From contig OZ241894.1 of assembly GCA_965203575.1 (NCBI GenBank), forward strand, positions 1,364,001 to 1,428,000: DNA of 64,000 nt, in the 5' to 3' direction. The notes beneath the pieces are model-generated. The model searched no databases. It had not been told where the DNA came from and saw only the letters and a program-made list of their open reading frames with translations. Source of the DNA: Aldehydirespirator sp965203575. Its GTDB lineage: Bacteria; Actinomycetota; Acidimicrobiia; Acidimicrobiales; Aldehydirespiratoraceae. Position numbers and translations under genes: made by a program. The stretch's first letter is position 1, and every line of letters begins with the position of its first letter. Positions 49,600-57,176 of this stretch are shown here, one piece after another.

Positions 49600-50535
49600 C
49601 TAGATCGACTGCACATCCGGTTCCCCCTCAAGGATGCGCTCTATCCGCTCAATGATCCTGAGTAGGCCGGCGCTCTTGTGGGTTTCTCCCCAGCAGATCG
49701 CGCGTCTCTCCATACTGAAATGTATGGAACTGAGCGCCAGATGCAAGGGCTCCAAGAAGCTGTAGTAGTCGATAGACGGCCGACCCCTGTCCACGCTCCA
49801 AGTAGAAAAAATGGCTCCCGCCGCTGAATGGGCGACGCCGCTCAACCGGTGGTAGGCGTCAGCCCCCTGCGGCATCTCGATGTCGTTGACAAGCATCTCG
49901 CCGATGCGCCCAGTCTTGGAGGGGACCTCAGACGACAGCCCGCTCACCGACCCGAGATCGCCACGGACCTCCTCGATGGTCCGCTGCACGTCGACAAGGT
50001 GGGTTTCTGTCACGCTGCTCGCTCGGGCGATATCGGCAAGATGATCTGAGTCCCACTCGCCGCAATGACCCGCCTCCGCCATCCTGACGAGCGTCTTGTG
50101 GTGCTGGTGCAGCCATTGTTCTCTGAGCATCAGGCCTCGCAGTAGCCGCTCCGCCGGGGCGGCGTCAGGATCGAACACCCATGCAGCGAACGCGCATGCC
50201 TCGATGGTCGACCTGCACAGCGCATGTAGGGAATAGACGCTGCTGGTCCATGTGGCTCCCCGTAGTCCGACGAAGTAGTCGTGCACTGCATCGAGGCGAA
50301 GCTGCGCCTCGGCCTCCACCACATGTATGACGCTGCCGGAGTCGATCTGCCCGACCCCGTTCCCGTACGCCCGGGTCTGTGCCCACGGTGACCCGTCGGC
50401 AGGCGCTGTCGACGCCGTGTACCAGACGTCTGATTGTTTGTGCAGCAGTCTCATCCTCAGGGCGATTCCCCGCACAAGGAACTTCACCCGGATGTGCCTC
50501 AAGACCGGCTTGGTCTTTACCGGTGTCATGCGCAT
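49600..50535 (-). CDS. unknown protein in accessory region
   Basis: 311 residues from ATG 50535. The sequence is mostly alpha-helical (AEAQLRLDAVHDYFVGL, STIEACAFAAWVFDPD, LMLREQWLHQHHKTLVRMAEAG) without membrane segments. The pattern R-x-x-IEA-x-A-x-A with a conserved late His-rich helix recalls helical proteins seen often in actinobacterial accessory regions, but I cannot name a family. It stands alone between gene-poor stretches. Confidence 0.55.
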   Translation of the reverse strand: MRMTPVKTKPVLRHIRVKFLVRGIALRMRLLHKQSDVWYTASTAPADGSPWAQTRAYGNGVGQIDSGSVIHVVEAEAQLRLDAVHDYFVGLRGATWTSSVYSLHALCRSTIEACAFAAWVFDPDAAPAERLLRGLMLREQWLHQHHKTLVRMAEAGHCGEWDSDHLADIARASSVTETHLVDVQRTIEEVRGDLGSVSGLSSEVPSKTGRIGEMLVNDIEMPQGADAYHRLSGVAHSAAGAIFSTWSVDRGRPSIDYYSFLEPLHLALSSIHFSMERRAICWGETHKSAGLLRIIERIERILEGEPDVQSI

Positions 50536-50768
50536 CTCCGCTCCCGGATGCCTTCCCCTGACTGAGCGCTGGCCCGTTAAGTGGCCTCGCCAACAATATG
50601 CGCTGGTCCCTTCCGTCCGGGCGGCTCACCGGTGATCAGCAGCCACAAGAAGCGTTGAGACGCAGAGCCCTTGAGACCCTGTTCTGCGGGGCCGTGGCAC
50701 ATATGCGCGACAACCGGTCAGGCGACACCCCCTCTGATTGCTCAGCAGTCTCCTAGACGCTGCTGCGG

Positions 50769-51221
50769 TCAGGCAAGGATCAGTTCCAGCTTTGTCATGC
50801 CGAGAATGATCGTGACGCAGAATCTGGCTAGGAGGTCCATGCCGATCAACATGTCGCAGTCCTCCCATCCCACGCAGCCACCATCATCTTTGATACCTGC
50901 GTAGATCGGAATGTTGACGGTGTGCAGTTCATAGTCAGGCGCTGGTCCGTCGCCTTCTCCGAACCTGGCGTACTGGTTGATGGGAACCTGTAACACGGAG
51001 TCAATCGGAAATATGGGGATGGGATTGTTGTCGGCTGTGTAGACGGTCTGTGGTGGTGGTAACGCTTGGAAGCGGCTCCAGTAGTCAGCCAGCAGAGCTT
51101 CTGCGAGGTTCCCGCCTGCGATGGTGAGGGTTGAGCCGGTATCGATTTGTGCTCGACACGGCACCAGTGCATCACCTAGCCGCTCAGGCGCGACGAACAC
51201 CGGCACATACAGCGCATCCAC
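50769..51221 (-). CDS. retropepsin-like aspartic protease
   Basis: 150 residues. The catalytic loop AQIDTGSTLTIAG carries DTGS, and the flap and end segments DMLIGMDLLARFCVTII match the single-lobe retroviral-type aspartyl proteases that act as homodimers. The protein has no signal peptide, so it is cytoplasmic. It is 9 bp after a DUF5678-like gene, a pairing seen elsewhere in prokaryotes. The target is unknown. Confidence 0.78.
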   Translation of the reverse strand: MDALYVPVFVAPERLGDALVPCRAQIDTGSTLTIAGGNLAEALLADYWSRFQALPPPQTVYTADNNPIPIFPIDSVLQVPINQYARFGEGDGPAPDYELHTVNIPIYAGIKDDGGCVGWEDCDMLIGMDLLARFCVTIILGMTKLELILA

Positions 51222-51230
51222 AGCGTTCCC

Positions 51231-51479
51231 TTAGCTGGTCAGCGAGGCGAAGCGAAGTCGACGATGCCTGATCTCGAAGATGACAGATTCGCCCGACGCG
51301 GCCTCTCGCGCCTCCTCTTCGGTGGCGTAGATGCCGAGCACTTCACCATTCGCGACAACGGCAAACTCGCCTAGATGGTCGCGCTCAAGGCGTTCCAACT
51401 GCTGCTCGAAAGCAGGAAAATTTCGTCGATAGAGGTCTAGGACCTGCTGAGGGTCATGCTCACGTGTTGAACTAGACAT
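51231..51479 (-). CDS. DUF5678-like small protein, partner of the retropepsin
   Basis: 82 residues from ATG 51479. The core HLGEFAVVANGEVLGIYATE followed by EEAREAASG is the short beta-strand-turn-helix unit typical of DUF5678 (function unknown). The first ~30 residues form a charged helix. Its tight coupling with the protease gene (9-bp gap) suggests a substrate, inhibitor or guide for it. A toxin-antitoxin or regulated-proteolysis role is inference only. Confidence 0.6.
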   Translation of the reverse strand: MSSSTREHDPQQVLDLYRRNFPAFEQQLERLERDHLGEFAVVANGEVLGIYATEEEAREAASGESVIFEIRHRRLRFASLTS

Positions 51480-51619
51480 TTTGGTCGATCCCTTCTGTGG
51501 GCACGTCCACTGTCGTCGTTGTAGTTACATGCCTGTCCTTGTAACTACGGGTATGTAAGGTCATCAGGCTCCTGTCGTGCGAACCTGATATGCTCCTCAG
51601 CGGCATTGACGGACGGAAG

Positions 51620-52414
51620 CTAGTGCCGCGATTTCATCGTTGAGCACAAACCGTCCATAGGGCCCATTGTACCAGAGAATGGTGCGCGCCATGTGCGCCG
51701 GACGCGCAACCGGATCGCGTGGTGGGGCCCCACCCCTGCCTCGGTGAACCCGTCGTGAGGCAGGAAATTGTCGCCGGGCAGCAGCTGCGTGGCCGGCCCG
51801 GCGGGCGTCAGCGGGCACGGGCCACCGTTGTAGTAGTCCAACAGCAGCGGCGGATACCAGTAGCCCGAACCGGGCGCGCCATCAGCGAGCCAATCGCCCA
51901 ACGAAATGCGCCTGCGCACGACTGACCAAATGGCTCGGCGTCCGCTCGGGCCGCTGAAGAACGCGTGAGGGTCGATGAGTTCCCTCTGCGCCATGTGAAC
52001 CATCTGCTCGGGGGTGCCACCCGCAGCCTCCACAAACTCCAGTCTGTCGCAGATCGCCTCCACCAGTTCCGCTACCGAGTGCCTCTCGCTCCAGCGAGGG
52101 CTGTGGTCGGACAACCAGACCCTCCACCTGTGCGACAGTCGCTTCGCCTTCCGCACACGGGGCAAGCCGCCACGGTGCAGCGCGTTGAAGAACCCAGCCG
52201 CTTCGTCGTCCGTGCAGGTCGTGACCTCCACATCTGCGACACGCCCATCGGCCATCCACACCCGCCAGTCGCCCGTCTTTTCTCCGGTCTTGCCGGAGCG
52301 CTCTAGCCGCTTGTGGTCGGCCACATCCACAACCGCGCGGACGGCTTCAAGCCCGTCTTTCTCGGCTTCGCTCGGTCCGGTGCCGCTCATCGAGAGCGAC
52401 GCTATCGACCTCAT
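51620..52414 (-). CDS. unknown protein in accessory region
   Basis: 264 residues from ATG 52414; an ATG eight codons later is equally likely. The segment DWRVWMADGRVADVEVTTCTDDEAAGF looks like a conserved strand-loop-helix unit of the kind seen in nuclease-like folds, but no catalytic set is clear. The C-terminus LRVRRTWRAPFSGTMGPMDG may be run-on sequence. No signal or membrane segment. Function unassigned. Confidence 0.5.
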   Translation of the reverse strand: MRSIASLSMSGTGPSEAEKDGLEAVRAVVDVADHKRLERSGKTGEKTGDWRVWMADGRVADVEVTTCTDDEAAGFFNALHRGGLPRVRKAKRLSHRWRVWLSDHSPRWSERHSVAELVEAICDRLEFVEAAGGTPEQMVHMAQRELIDPHAFFSGPSGRRAIWSVVRRRISLGDWLADGAPGSGYWYPPLLLDYYNGGPCPLTPAGPATQLLPGDNFLPHDGFTEAGVGPHHAIRLRVRRTWRAPFSGTMGPMDGLCSTMKSRH

Positions 52415-52712
52415 TGAGCGGCCACGAGAGCGACGACCACACCGAGATAGGGAACCTCCGAACTGCCGCGCCGCCTCGACCAGCCGCTACGAGTTCAATG
52501 TTGGCCCGTTTGGGCTGATCGGTTGCACTCTGGGCGGTGTTTTGGACCCGGCGGCGGACCGTGCGGACATCACCGACCGGGCCGGCGCGGGTGGCGCTAT
52601 GCGGGGGCACTCACCAACCGGATTGGCAGGCGGATCGGCGTGCGGGCGGTAATCGGCACCAACCCGACAGGCGGATCGGCGGGCTGAGCGGATCGCTGGA
52701 AGGCGCTGGACG

Positions 52713-53561
52713 GTGGCGCACAAGGCCGCGGTCACACACTCACCTATCATTTGTCGCTTGAGCCGAGTACCGAAGCATGAGCGCCGCCGGCTGCGGCGAG
52801 CCCTATCCGAAGCGCTGGATATCTGTCACCAGAGGGAGCACACATGTGAGAGTCTGCGAACGGCGCTGACTGCTTGCAGTGAGGCGCGGTCCACGGACGC
52901 AGACCATGAAGCGCTGCGAGAAGCCGAAGAAAGCCTGCAGCGGGCTGTGCAGCACGCCGACCGAGAAGCGGACGCGGCAAGACAAGTCGCGCATCGGAAG
53001 CTGCACCGGGTCAAACAATTCGCTCTACGGGATCGACTCATGGACAACCCGCACGCCCTGATCGGCTTGGGGACGGTGCTCGCCGGGTGGGGCTGGCAGG
53101 TGGCGCTGAACGTCGTATGGGGCGCTCGTGTCGTGGCGGCCGCCGGGTTCTGGGTCCTATCGGCAGCAGCGTTGTGGCTGGCCTGCATAGCGGACGCCAA
53201 GGCGTATCCGAGTCGGGGCTTGCCAGAGTCCAGTGAGGCCGTACTACCGCTACGAGGGGCGGCGGTCGCTACTGGCCTGATGTCGATTGGCGTGGCATGG
53301 CGGGGCATCGAAGGGCTGGTGTGGGGCCTGGGAGCGGCATTGGAATGGATGATCGGGTATGACATGGCTTCATCGTCCACATTCGCTAGCTCCAGCGACG
53401 CGGATGCTTTGACGGTGGTCCTGCTGGCTTGGTCCGGGATCTTTGCGATCGGCGTGGTCGGCCCGTCTGGCCTGCTGGAGCACTTGCACTACCGCATAGG
53501 ACAGATCACGAGGGGCTGCCGCGCTGTATGGTCCGCTGTCTCGTCGATGGCGCACCGCTAA
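52713..53561 (+). CDS. unknown membrane protein with N-terminal coiled coil
   Basis: 282 residues from GTG 52713. An N-terminal charged helical region (~10-95, heptads with Glu, Arg and Ala) leads to four hydrophobic segments (about 110-128, 130-150, 180-200, 235-255), and the protein ends in a basic tail. The topology suggests a membrane-anchored sensor or effector. Effectors of abortive-infection systems have this style, but no domain is recognised. It stands alone in the accessory region. Confidence 0.5.
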   Translation: MAHKAAVTHSPIICRLSRVPKHERRRLRRALSEALDICHQREHTCESLRTALTACSEARSTDADHEALREAEESLQRAVQHADREADAARQVAHRKLHRVKQFALRDRLMDNPHALIGLGTVLAGWGWQVALNVVWGARVVAAAGFWVLSAAALWLACIADAKAYPSRGLPESSEAVLPLRGAAVATGLMSIGVAWRGIEGLVWGLGAALEWMIGYDMASSSTFASSSDADALTVVLLAWSGIFAIGVVGPSGLLEHLHYRIGQITRGCRAVWSAVSSMAHR

Positions 53562-54121
53562 GCCCCGCCATCTAGCCGCCCGCTACCAGCGCGGTTCCCC
53601 CGAAGGCACCCCTGCCCGAGCCCCAACCCTCACAACACCCGACGAACGCCAGGATCGCCCGCTCCTCGGTTGAGAACTACACCCTGCCTCTCGGAGTCAT
53701 AGGGCTGTCGCTTCTGTGGTTCAACGGACTCAAGGAACGAAGTCCCTAGAGGTGGTGTATCACTGCTCGCACGAGCGATGCGAGCACGGTCCGGGAATAT
53801 GCCTCTGACCTGGGGTTTCGCGCGCTAGAGATAGAAAAACGTTCCAGGATTTCGCGAAATCCGTTCCAAACCTCTCAGAACCGTGGCCTCTGACCTCAGC
53901 GTTTCTAATTCGCGCATGTCCCACGAGGGCGGGGCCGGTGCGTATATTGGTGCGTAAGTGCCCGGAGTGATCATCCTAGGCGGCTCGGGGCCTGTCGTCG
54001 GCGCCCTGGAGGGCTGGTTGGACGGCTCAGACACGATGTTTGTGTCTTGTTGCCGATTCTGCTGCTGCCAGGGCGCGTCTGGGCGGTGTCGTGGATCGCT
54101 CGCAGCTGCTGATGAGCGCCG
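53562..54121. other. gene-poor stretch with a dispersed repeat
   Basis: No convincing gene. A proline-rich minus-strand frame (53825-54034) exists but has no start signal. The repeat at 53872-53924 is the only clear feature. The region is slightly lower in GC than flanking genes. Confidence 0.4.
53872..53924. repeat. dispersed ~53-bp repeat, copy 1
   Basis: Roughly 80% identical to 60397-60447 over its length, with blocks CTCTCAGA, CTGACCTC, CGTTT and ATTCGCGCAT in order. Both copies lie in non-coding or decayed sequence. Confidence 0.5.
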
Positions 54122-54580
54122 TCAAGCGGCCTTGAGAAGCGGTCCCGCTCTTCTCGGCGGCAGATAGCCGAATCGAGAGCCGTATGCACGGGTGTCGCCG
54201 GTGCGCAGGAAGTGTGCGTACATGGCTTTGTCGTTCTCGTTTTGCTGGAACGCCAGCAAGTTGAGCTCGTTGCGAATCCTGCCGACCGAACGGACCCGCT
54301 GGTAGTCGAGGTTGGCCTTGAAGGTCGAGTTGTGCGATTCGGGGTCCTCGCGTGGCCCGAAGAGCTTCCGATGCTCAGGACAGGACTCGGGACACACCCT
54401 CAGATACACGCTGCGTCGACGGCCCGACTCTCGTTCGTGTTTGGTGCTGTTGTGCCGTATGCGCACGGTCGCTCCCGCGAACTCTCCAGCTAGGGGATGG
54501 TCAGCAACTCTCCATTCGACATAGAGGCACTTGGAGCACTTCAGGGGGTTGATCTGGATTCTCTGTCGTTCCATCTGCAC
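54122..54580 (-). pseudogene. transposase-like C-terminal fragment (DDE type), copy 2
   Basis: 152 residues from GTG 54580. The N-terminus has a CSKC pair and the core reads LRVCPESCPEHRKLFGPRED, then PESHN, homologous to 46817-47311. The frame continues only ~12 codons upstream before a stop. The end matches the C-terminal catalytic Glu part of DDE transposases (ELNLLAFQQN). The two copies lie 7.3 kb apart on the same strand. Confidence 0.5.
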
Positions 54581-54619
54581 GAGCCACTCGATCGCGTCGC
54601 CGTCATAGGGCGGTGTTCG

Positions 54620-55300
54620 TCAGTCGTCGTCTAGGTCGCCGCCAGCCCAACTCGGCGGCGACGGTTCTGCCTCCATGAAGTTCGGGATCAGCGGAGACGT
54701 GCCGATGTAGTAGATCTCGCCGTAGGCAGAGACGTGATAGTGGTGCAACTCCGATTCTGTCGCCAGCACCACGAAGAACGCATCGCCTCCGGTGAACGCC
54801 CGATCCTGGTTGTTCGAGTTCATGTCGCCCGATCCGAGCAACCGAGGCACAGCATCCACCCGGTCAATCAGGTCAGCCATCGCAAGATGCTCAGCAGCAC
54901 CAAGGGAGATCATCGGCCTGCGGCCTCTTGCGCTTGCGATCTTGCGATACGCCCACCTCACCAGCCGAGCCGCCTCCCTGATCGCGGCAGCAGCACCTCC
55001 AGTGACGGCGACGGCTTCAACTATCGCGACGACAGTTCCAGACCCGCTAGCACCCCTCCCCGCGTCGGCCTCTCGGAACCTCAGGGTGCGGCCCGCCCGC
55101 TCCTCAATCTCAGCGACAGCATTCGCCGTGTCTGCATCCAAGTATTCGCGGTGGCTCTCGCTGGATTCGAGCAAACCCCAAGTGTCTTCAGGCGGAGCAC
55201 CGACATAGACCAACGCCTCACGGGACATCCGATCTGCCCAGCGGTCCTCAACGTCCTCCGTGACCTGAGTCCAGTTATGGGTTCCCGGCATCACTGGCAT
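54620..55300 (-). CDS. unknown protein in accessory region
   Basis: 226 residues from ATG 55300. A helical N-terminal half (residues ~40-120, with a Gly/Ala-rich hydrophobic stretch VVAIVEAVAVTGGAAAAIREAARLV that could be a membrane or amphipathic segment) is followed by a short beta-rich part with a Tyr/His-rich segment (HHYHVSAYGEIYYIGTSP). I cannot assign a family. It ends 39 bp before the transposase-like fragment. Confidence 0.5.
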   Translation of the reverse strand: MPVMPGTHNWTQVTEDVEDRWADRMSREALVYVGAPPEDTWGLLESSESHREYLDADTANAVAEIEERAGRTLRFREADAGRGASGSGTVVAIVEAVAVTGGAAAAIREAARLVRWAYRKIASARGRRPMISLGAAEHLAMADLIDRVDAVPRLLGSGDMNSNNQDRAFTGGDAFFVVLATESELHHYHVSAYGEIYYIGTSPLIPNFMEAEPSPPSWAGGDLDDD

Positions 55301-55406
55301 CGCCGGACTCTAGCCAGCGTCCATGCGCTCGCCCGACACCATCAGGAAGCCGTTGTCGTACCCCGGTGATGGGCTTGGGCTTCACACCCGCCCATAGGAG
55401 GAACCG

Positions 55407-55481
55407 ATGCCCAACTCCCCCCACCAACACTCCGGTCGGGCACCGATGTGCCCTGCCCTCCCTCCCGGAGGGCTGCCATGA
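55407..55481 (+). CDS. 24-residue leader peptide coupled to a small membrane protein
   Basis: AGGAGG at 55396-55401 lies 5 bases before ATG 55407, one of the best ribosome sites in this region. The frame runs 24 codons (MPNSPHQHSGRAPMC...) to TGA 55479-55481, overlapping the ATG of the next gene (ATGA). It looks like a leader or coupling peptide. The peptide is proline/histidine-rich and unlikely to fold alone. Confidence 0.5.
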   Translation: MPNSPHQHSGRAPMCPALPPGGLP

Positions 55482-55660
55482 GCCGACGCAGCTACCGATC
55501 CGGGGTGTCGCGGAGCACCGAGCAGCTCTTCTGGTCAGTAGCCCTGCTCGTGCTGGTCGCCATCCTGCACTTCACCGGATTTTTCGCAGCCATCCTCGGT
55601 TGGGCAGGCGATCTGATCCTCAAACAAGTCGAACAGATCGGCAACACGCAGCCTGAGTGA
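55478..55660 (+). CDS. small single-pass membrane protein
   Basis: 60 residues from ATG 55478, with GGAGG upstream. A basic N-terminus (MSRRSYRSGVSR) is followed by one hydrophobic helix (LFWSVALLVLVAILHFTGFFAAIL) and a polar tail. It is translationally coupled to the 24-residue frame. Function unknown; size and position fit a small membrane effector or regulator in an accessory locus. Confidence 0.6.
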   Translation: MSRRSYRSGVSRSTEQLFWSVALLVLVAILHFTGFFAAILGWAGDLILKQVEQIGNTQPE

Positions 55661-55722
55661 TCATCACACCGCGGCGCTCAGGCTGATCGTGGCATCACCC
55701 GCCGCCCGGTGCGCTGGTTCGG

Positions 55723-56172
55723 CTACAGGCTGTGTGCGGCTGCTTGGAGCCGTTCGGTCACATCGATGCCTTGATCCATGAGAGTTTGGTTGGGCACCAG
55801 AACATGGCCGTTGACGTGCTTGACGAATCGAGCGTTGTCGTGGACCACTTCGAGAGGAAGTTCTGCCGCTCTGCCCACGCTGAGATCGTCTGGATCGAGG
55901 AGCACGACCACCATTGCATCAAACTCCCAGGAACGAACGACCGAAGTCGTGTCGGAACCCACATCAAGGTGGTCAAGCGCTCGCGCCTTGACCTGCAGCC
56001 GCGTTCCGTCGGCAGTGATCACGTCGTAACCCTTCTCGCTCTTGGCGGCAAGCTGACCGTCATAAGCGACCCTAACCAAGGTTTCTGCCCAGTCTCCTTG
56101 GGGCTGGTTGAGAGTGCGGACAACTCCCCGGTGAACTAACTCATAGAGCGTCTGACGATGGAGCCGCATCAA
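55723..56172 (-). CDS. PD-(D/E)XK nuclease-like protein (DUF6998 type)
   Basis: 149 residues from TTG 56172; an ATG one codon later is preferred by base composition. Sequence before it (VDVEDLSVFDL) also looks coding but has no start. The core GDWAETLVRVAYDGQL, then KGYDVITADGTRLQVKARAL, holds the E, D and QxK residues of a PD-(D/E)XK fold as in DUF6998 restriction-endonuclease-like proteins. It would cut or bind DNA. It sits next to a GIY-YIG protein in the nuclease-rich island. Confidence 0.65.
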   Translation of the reverse strand: MMRLHRQTLYELVHRGVVRTLNQPQGDWAETLVRVAYDGQLAAKSEKGYDVITADGTRLQVKARALDHLDVGSDTTSVVRSWEFDAMVVVLLDPDDLSVGRAAELPLEVVHDNARFVKHVNGHVLVPNQTLMDQGIDVTERLQAAAHSL

Positions 56173-56268
56173 GTCGAAGACAGAGAGGTCTTCGACATCT
56201 ACTGGCGAGCCGGTGGAGTCTTGTGCTATCGACGCAGCCTAAGCCCCAAGGCGTCCCGGTCTATCCGA

Positions 56269-56607
56269 TCAGAACTTCCAGCCACCGCTTCTGGTCTTGT
56301 TGTAGGTCGGATTCCGGCCTCGGTTGCGCTTGCGGAACCGGGCCAGCTTTGCTCCCTCCCAGCGTCGGGCCTTCCCTCTGGACATCCCGCCCGTCTCGAC
56401 CTGCAACCGTCCACGCTTCCCTGAGCTTCGATGCTGAGCCGCTCGACGGCGAGGGCTGTTCGTGATCCCCACGTACTTCACCCGGCCGCCTCTGCCACGG
56501 ATCGTGTAGCCGCGCACGGAACGGCCTCGGGCCGAACTGCCCCGGGCCGGACTTCTGCGCCGTGAATTACCCCGGCGTCTGCTGCGAGAACGTCTGTAGC
56601 GTGCCAT
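56269..56607 (-). CDS. GIY-YIG nuclease-like protein with Arg-rich N-terminus
   Basis: 112 residues from ATG 56607. Residues ~1-35 are strongly basic (RRSRSRRRGNSRRRSP). The rest reads GYTIRGRGGRVKYVGITNSP...RRRAAQH...RWEGAKLARFRKRN...NPTYNKTRSGGW, which fits the GIY-YIG core: first strand, KYVGIT strand, RR...H, a Glu in the later helix, and the terminal PxYN-like segment. It may be the nuclease end of an effector or toxin whose other parts are lost. Expression is uncertain. Confidence 0.55.
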   Translation of the reverse strand: MARYRRSRSRRRGNSRRRSPARGSSARGRSVRGYTIRGRGGRVKYVGITNSPRRRAAQHRSSGKRGRLQVETGGMSRGKARRWEGAKLARFRKRNRGRNPTYNKTRSGGWKF

Positions 56608-57176
56608 TCCTCAGGAAGCTAGTACGAGGGTGCGCCAAGAGACGCCGCGCTACTGGTCCCAGGGGAATATCAGCCCGCGAGGGTTCCAATCCAAGGGCAC
56701 CGGAAGCCCGTCAAGTCGCCACTTGGCATGTGGAAGTGGATCGGCTGTCTCTCCCGCCGCCCATGTACCCGTACAGCGGCAGGGCTCGGAGCTTCCCGTC
56801 GATGTCCGTGCAGGTGTACTGGCCCCACCGGTCGGTGAACCCAGGCACCTCGGGAGTCAGGTACACGACGCCGGTCCTGCGGAGATTGCATTGAGCTGCG
56901 CTCTCGCGGTCTTGGCGCCACACGGTGGGGCCTCTGCGTCTTGTCCGGTCATGGGGATTGGCCGGGAACGTAGCGCCGCGTGCCTGAGATGTAACTCAGG
57001 AGTGTCGGCCTGGTCATCTCGCATTGGGAACGGTGTCTGATCGCTGCGGAGGGGACGAGCCGCTAGGCACGCGCCTGCGCTCGTCTGCCGACTGATCCCC
57101 GTGTGGGAGCGATAGAAGCGCATAGCACCTCGGCGGATGGCGACATGGGCGGTTCATGATCGGGCTGCGCAAGCTG
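56608..57176. other. mostly gene-poor stretch
   Basis: The most coding-like piece is a minus-strand frame at 56711-56923 (about 70 codons: TGVVYLTPEVPGFTDRWGQ...GYMGGG) with no ribosome site. No RNA gene or repeat recognised. Confidence 0.4.
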
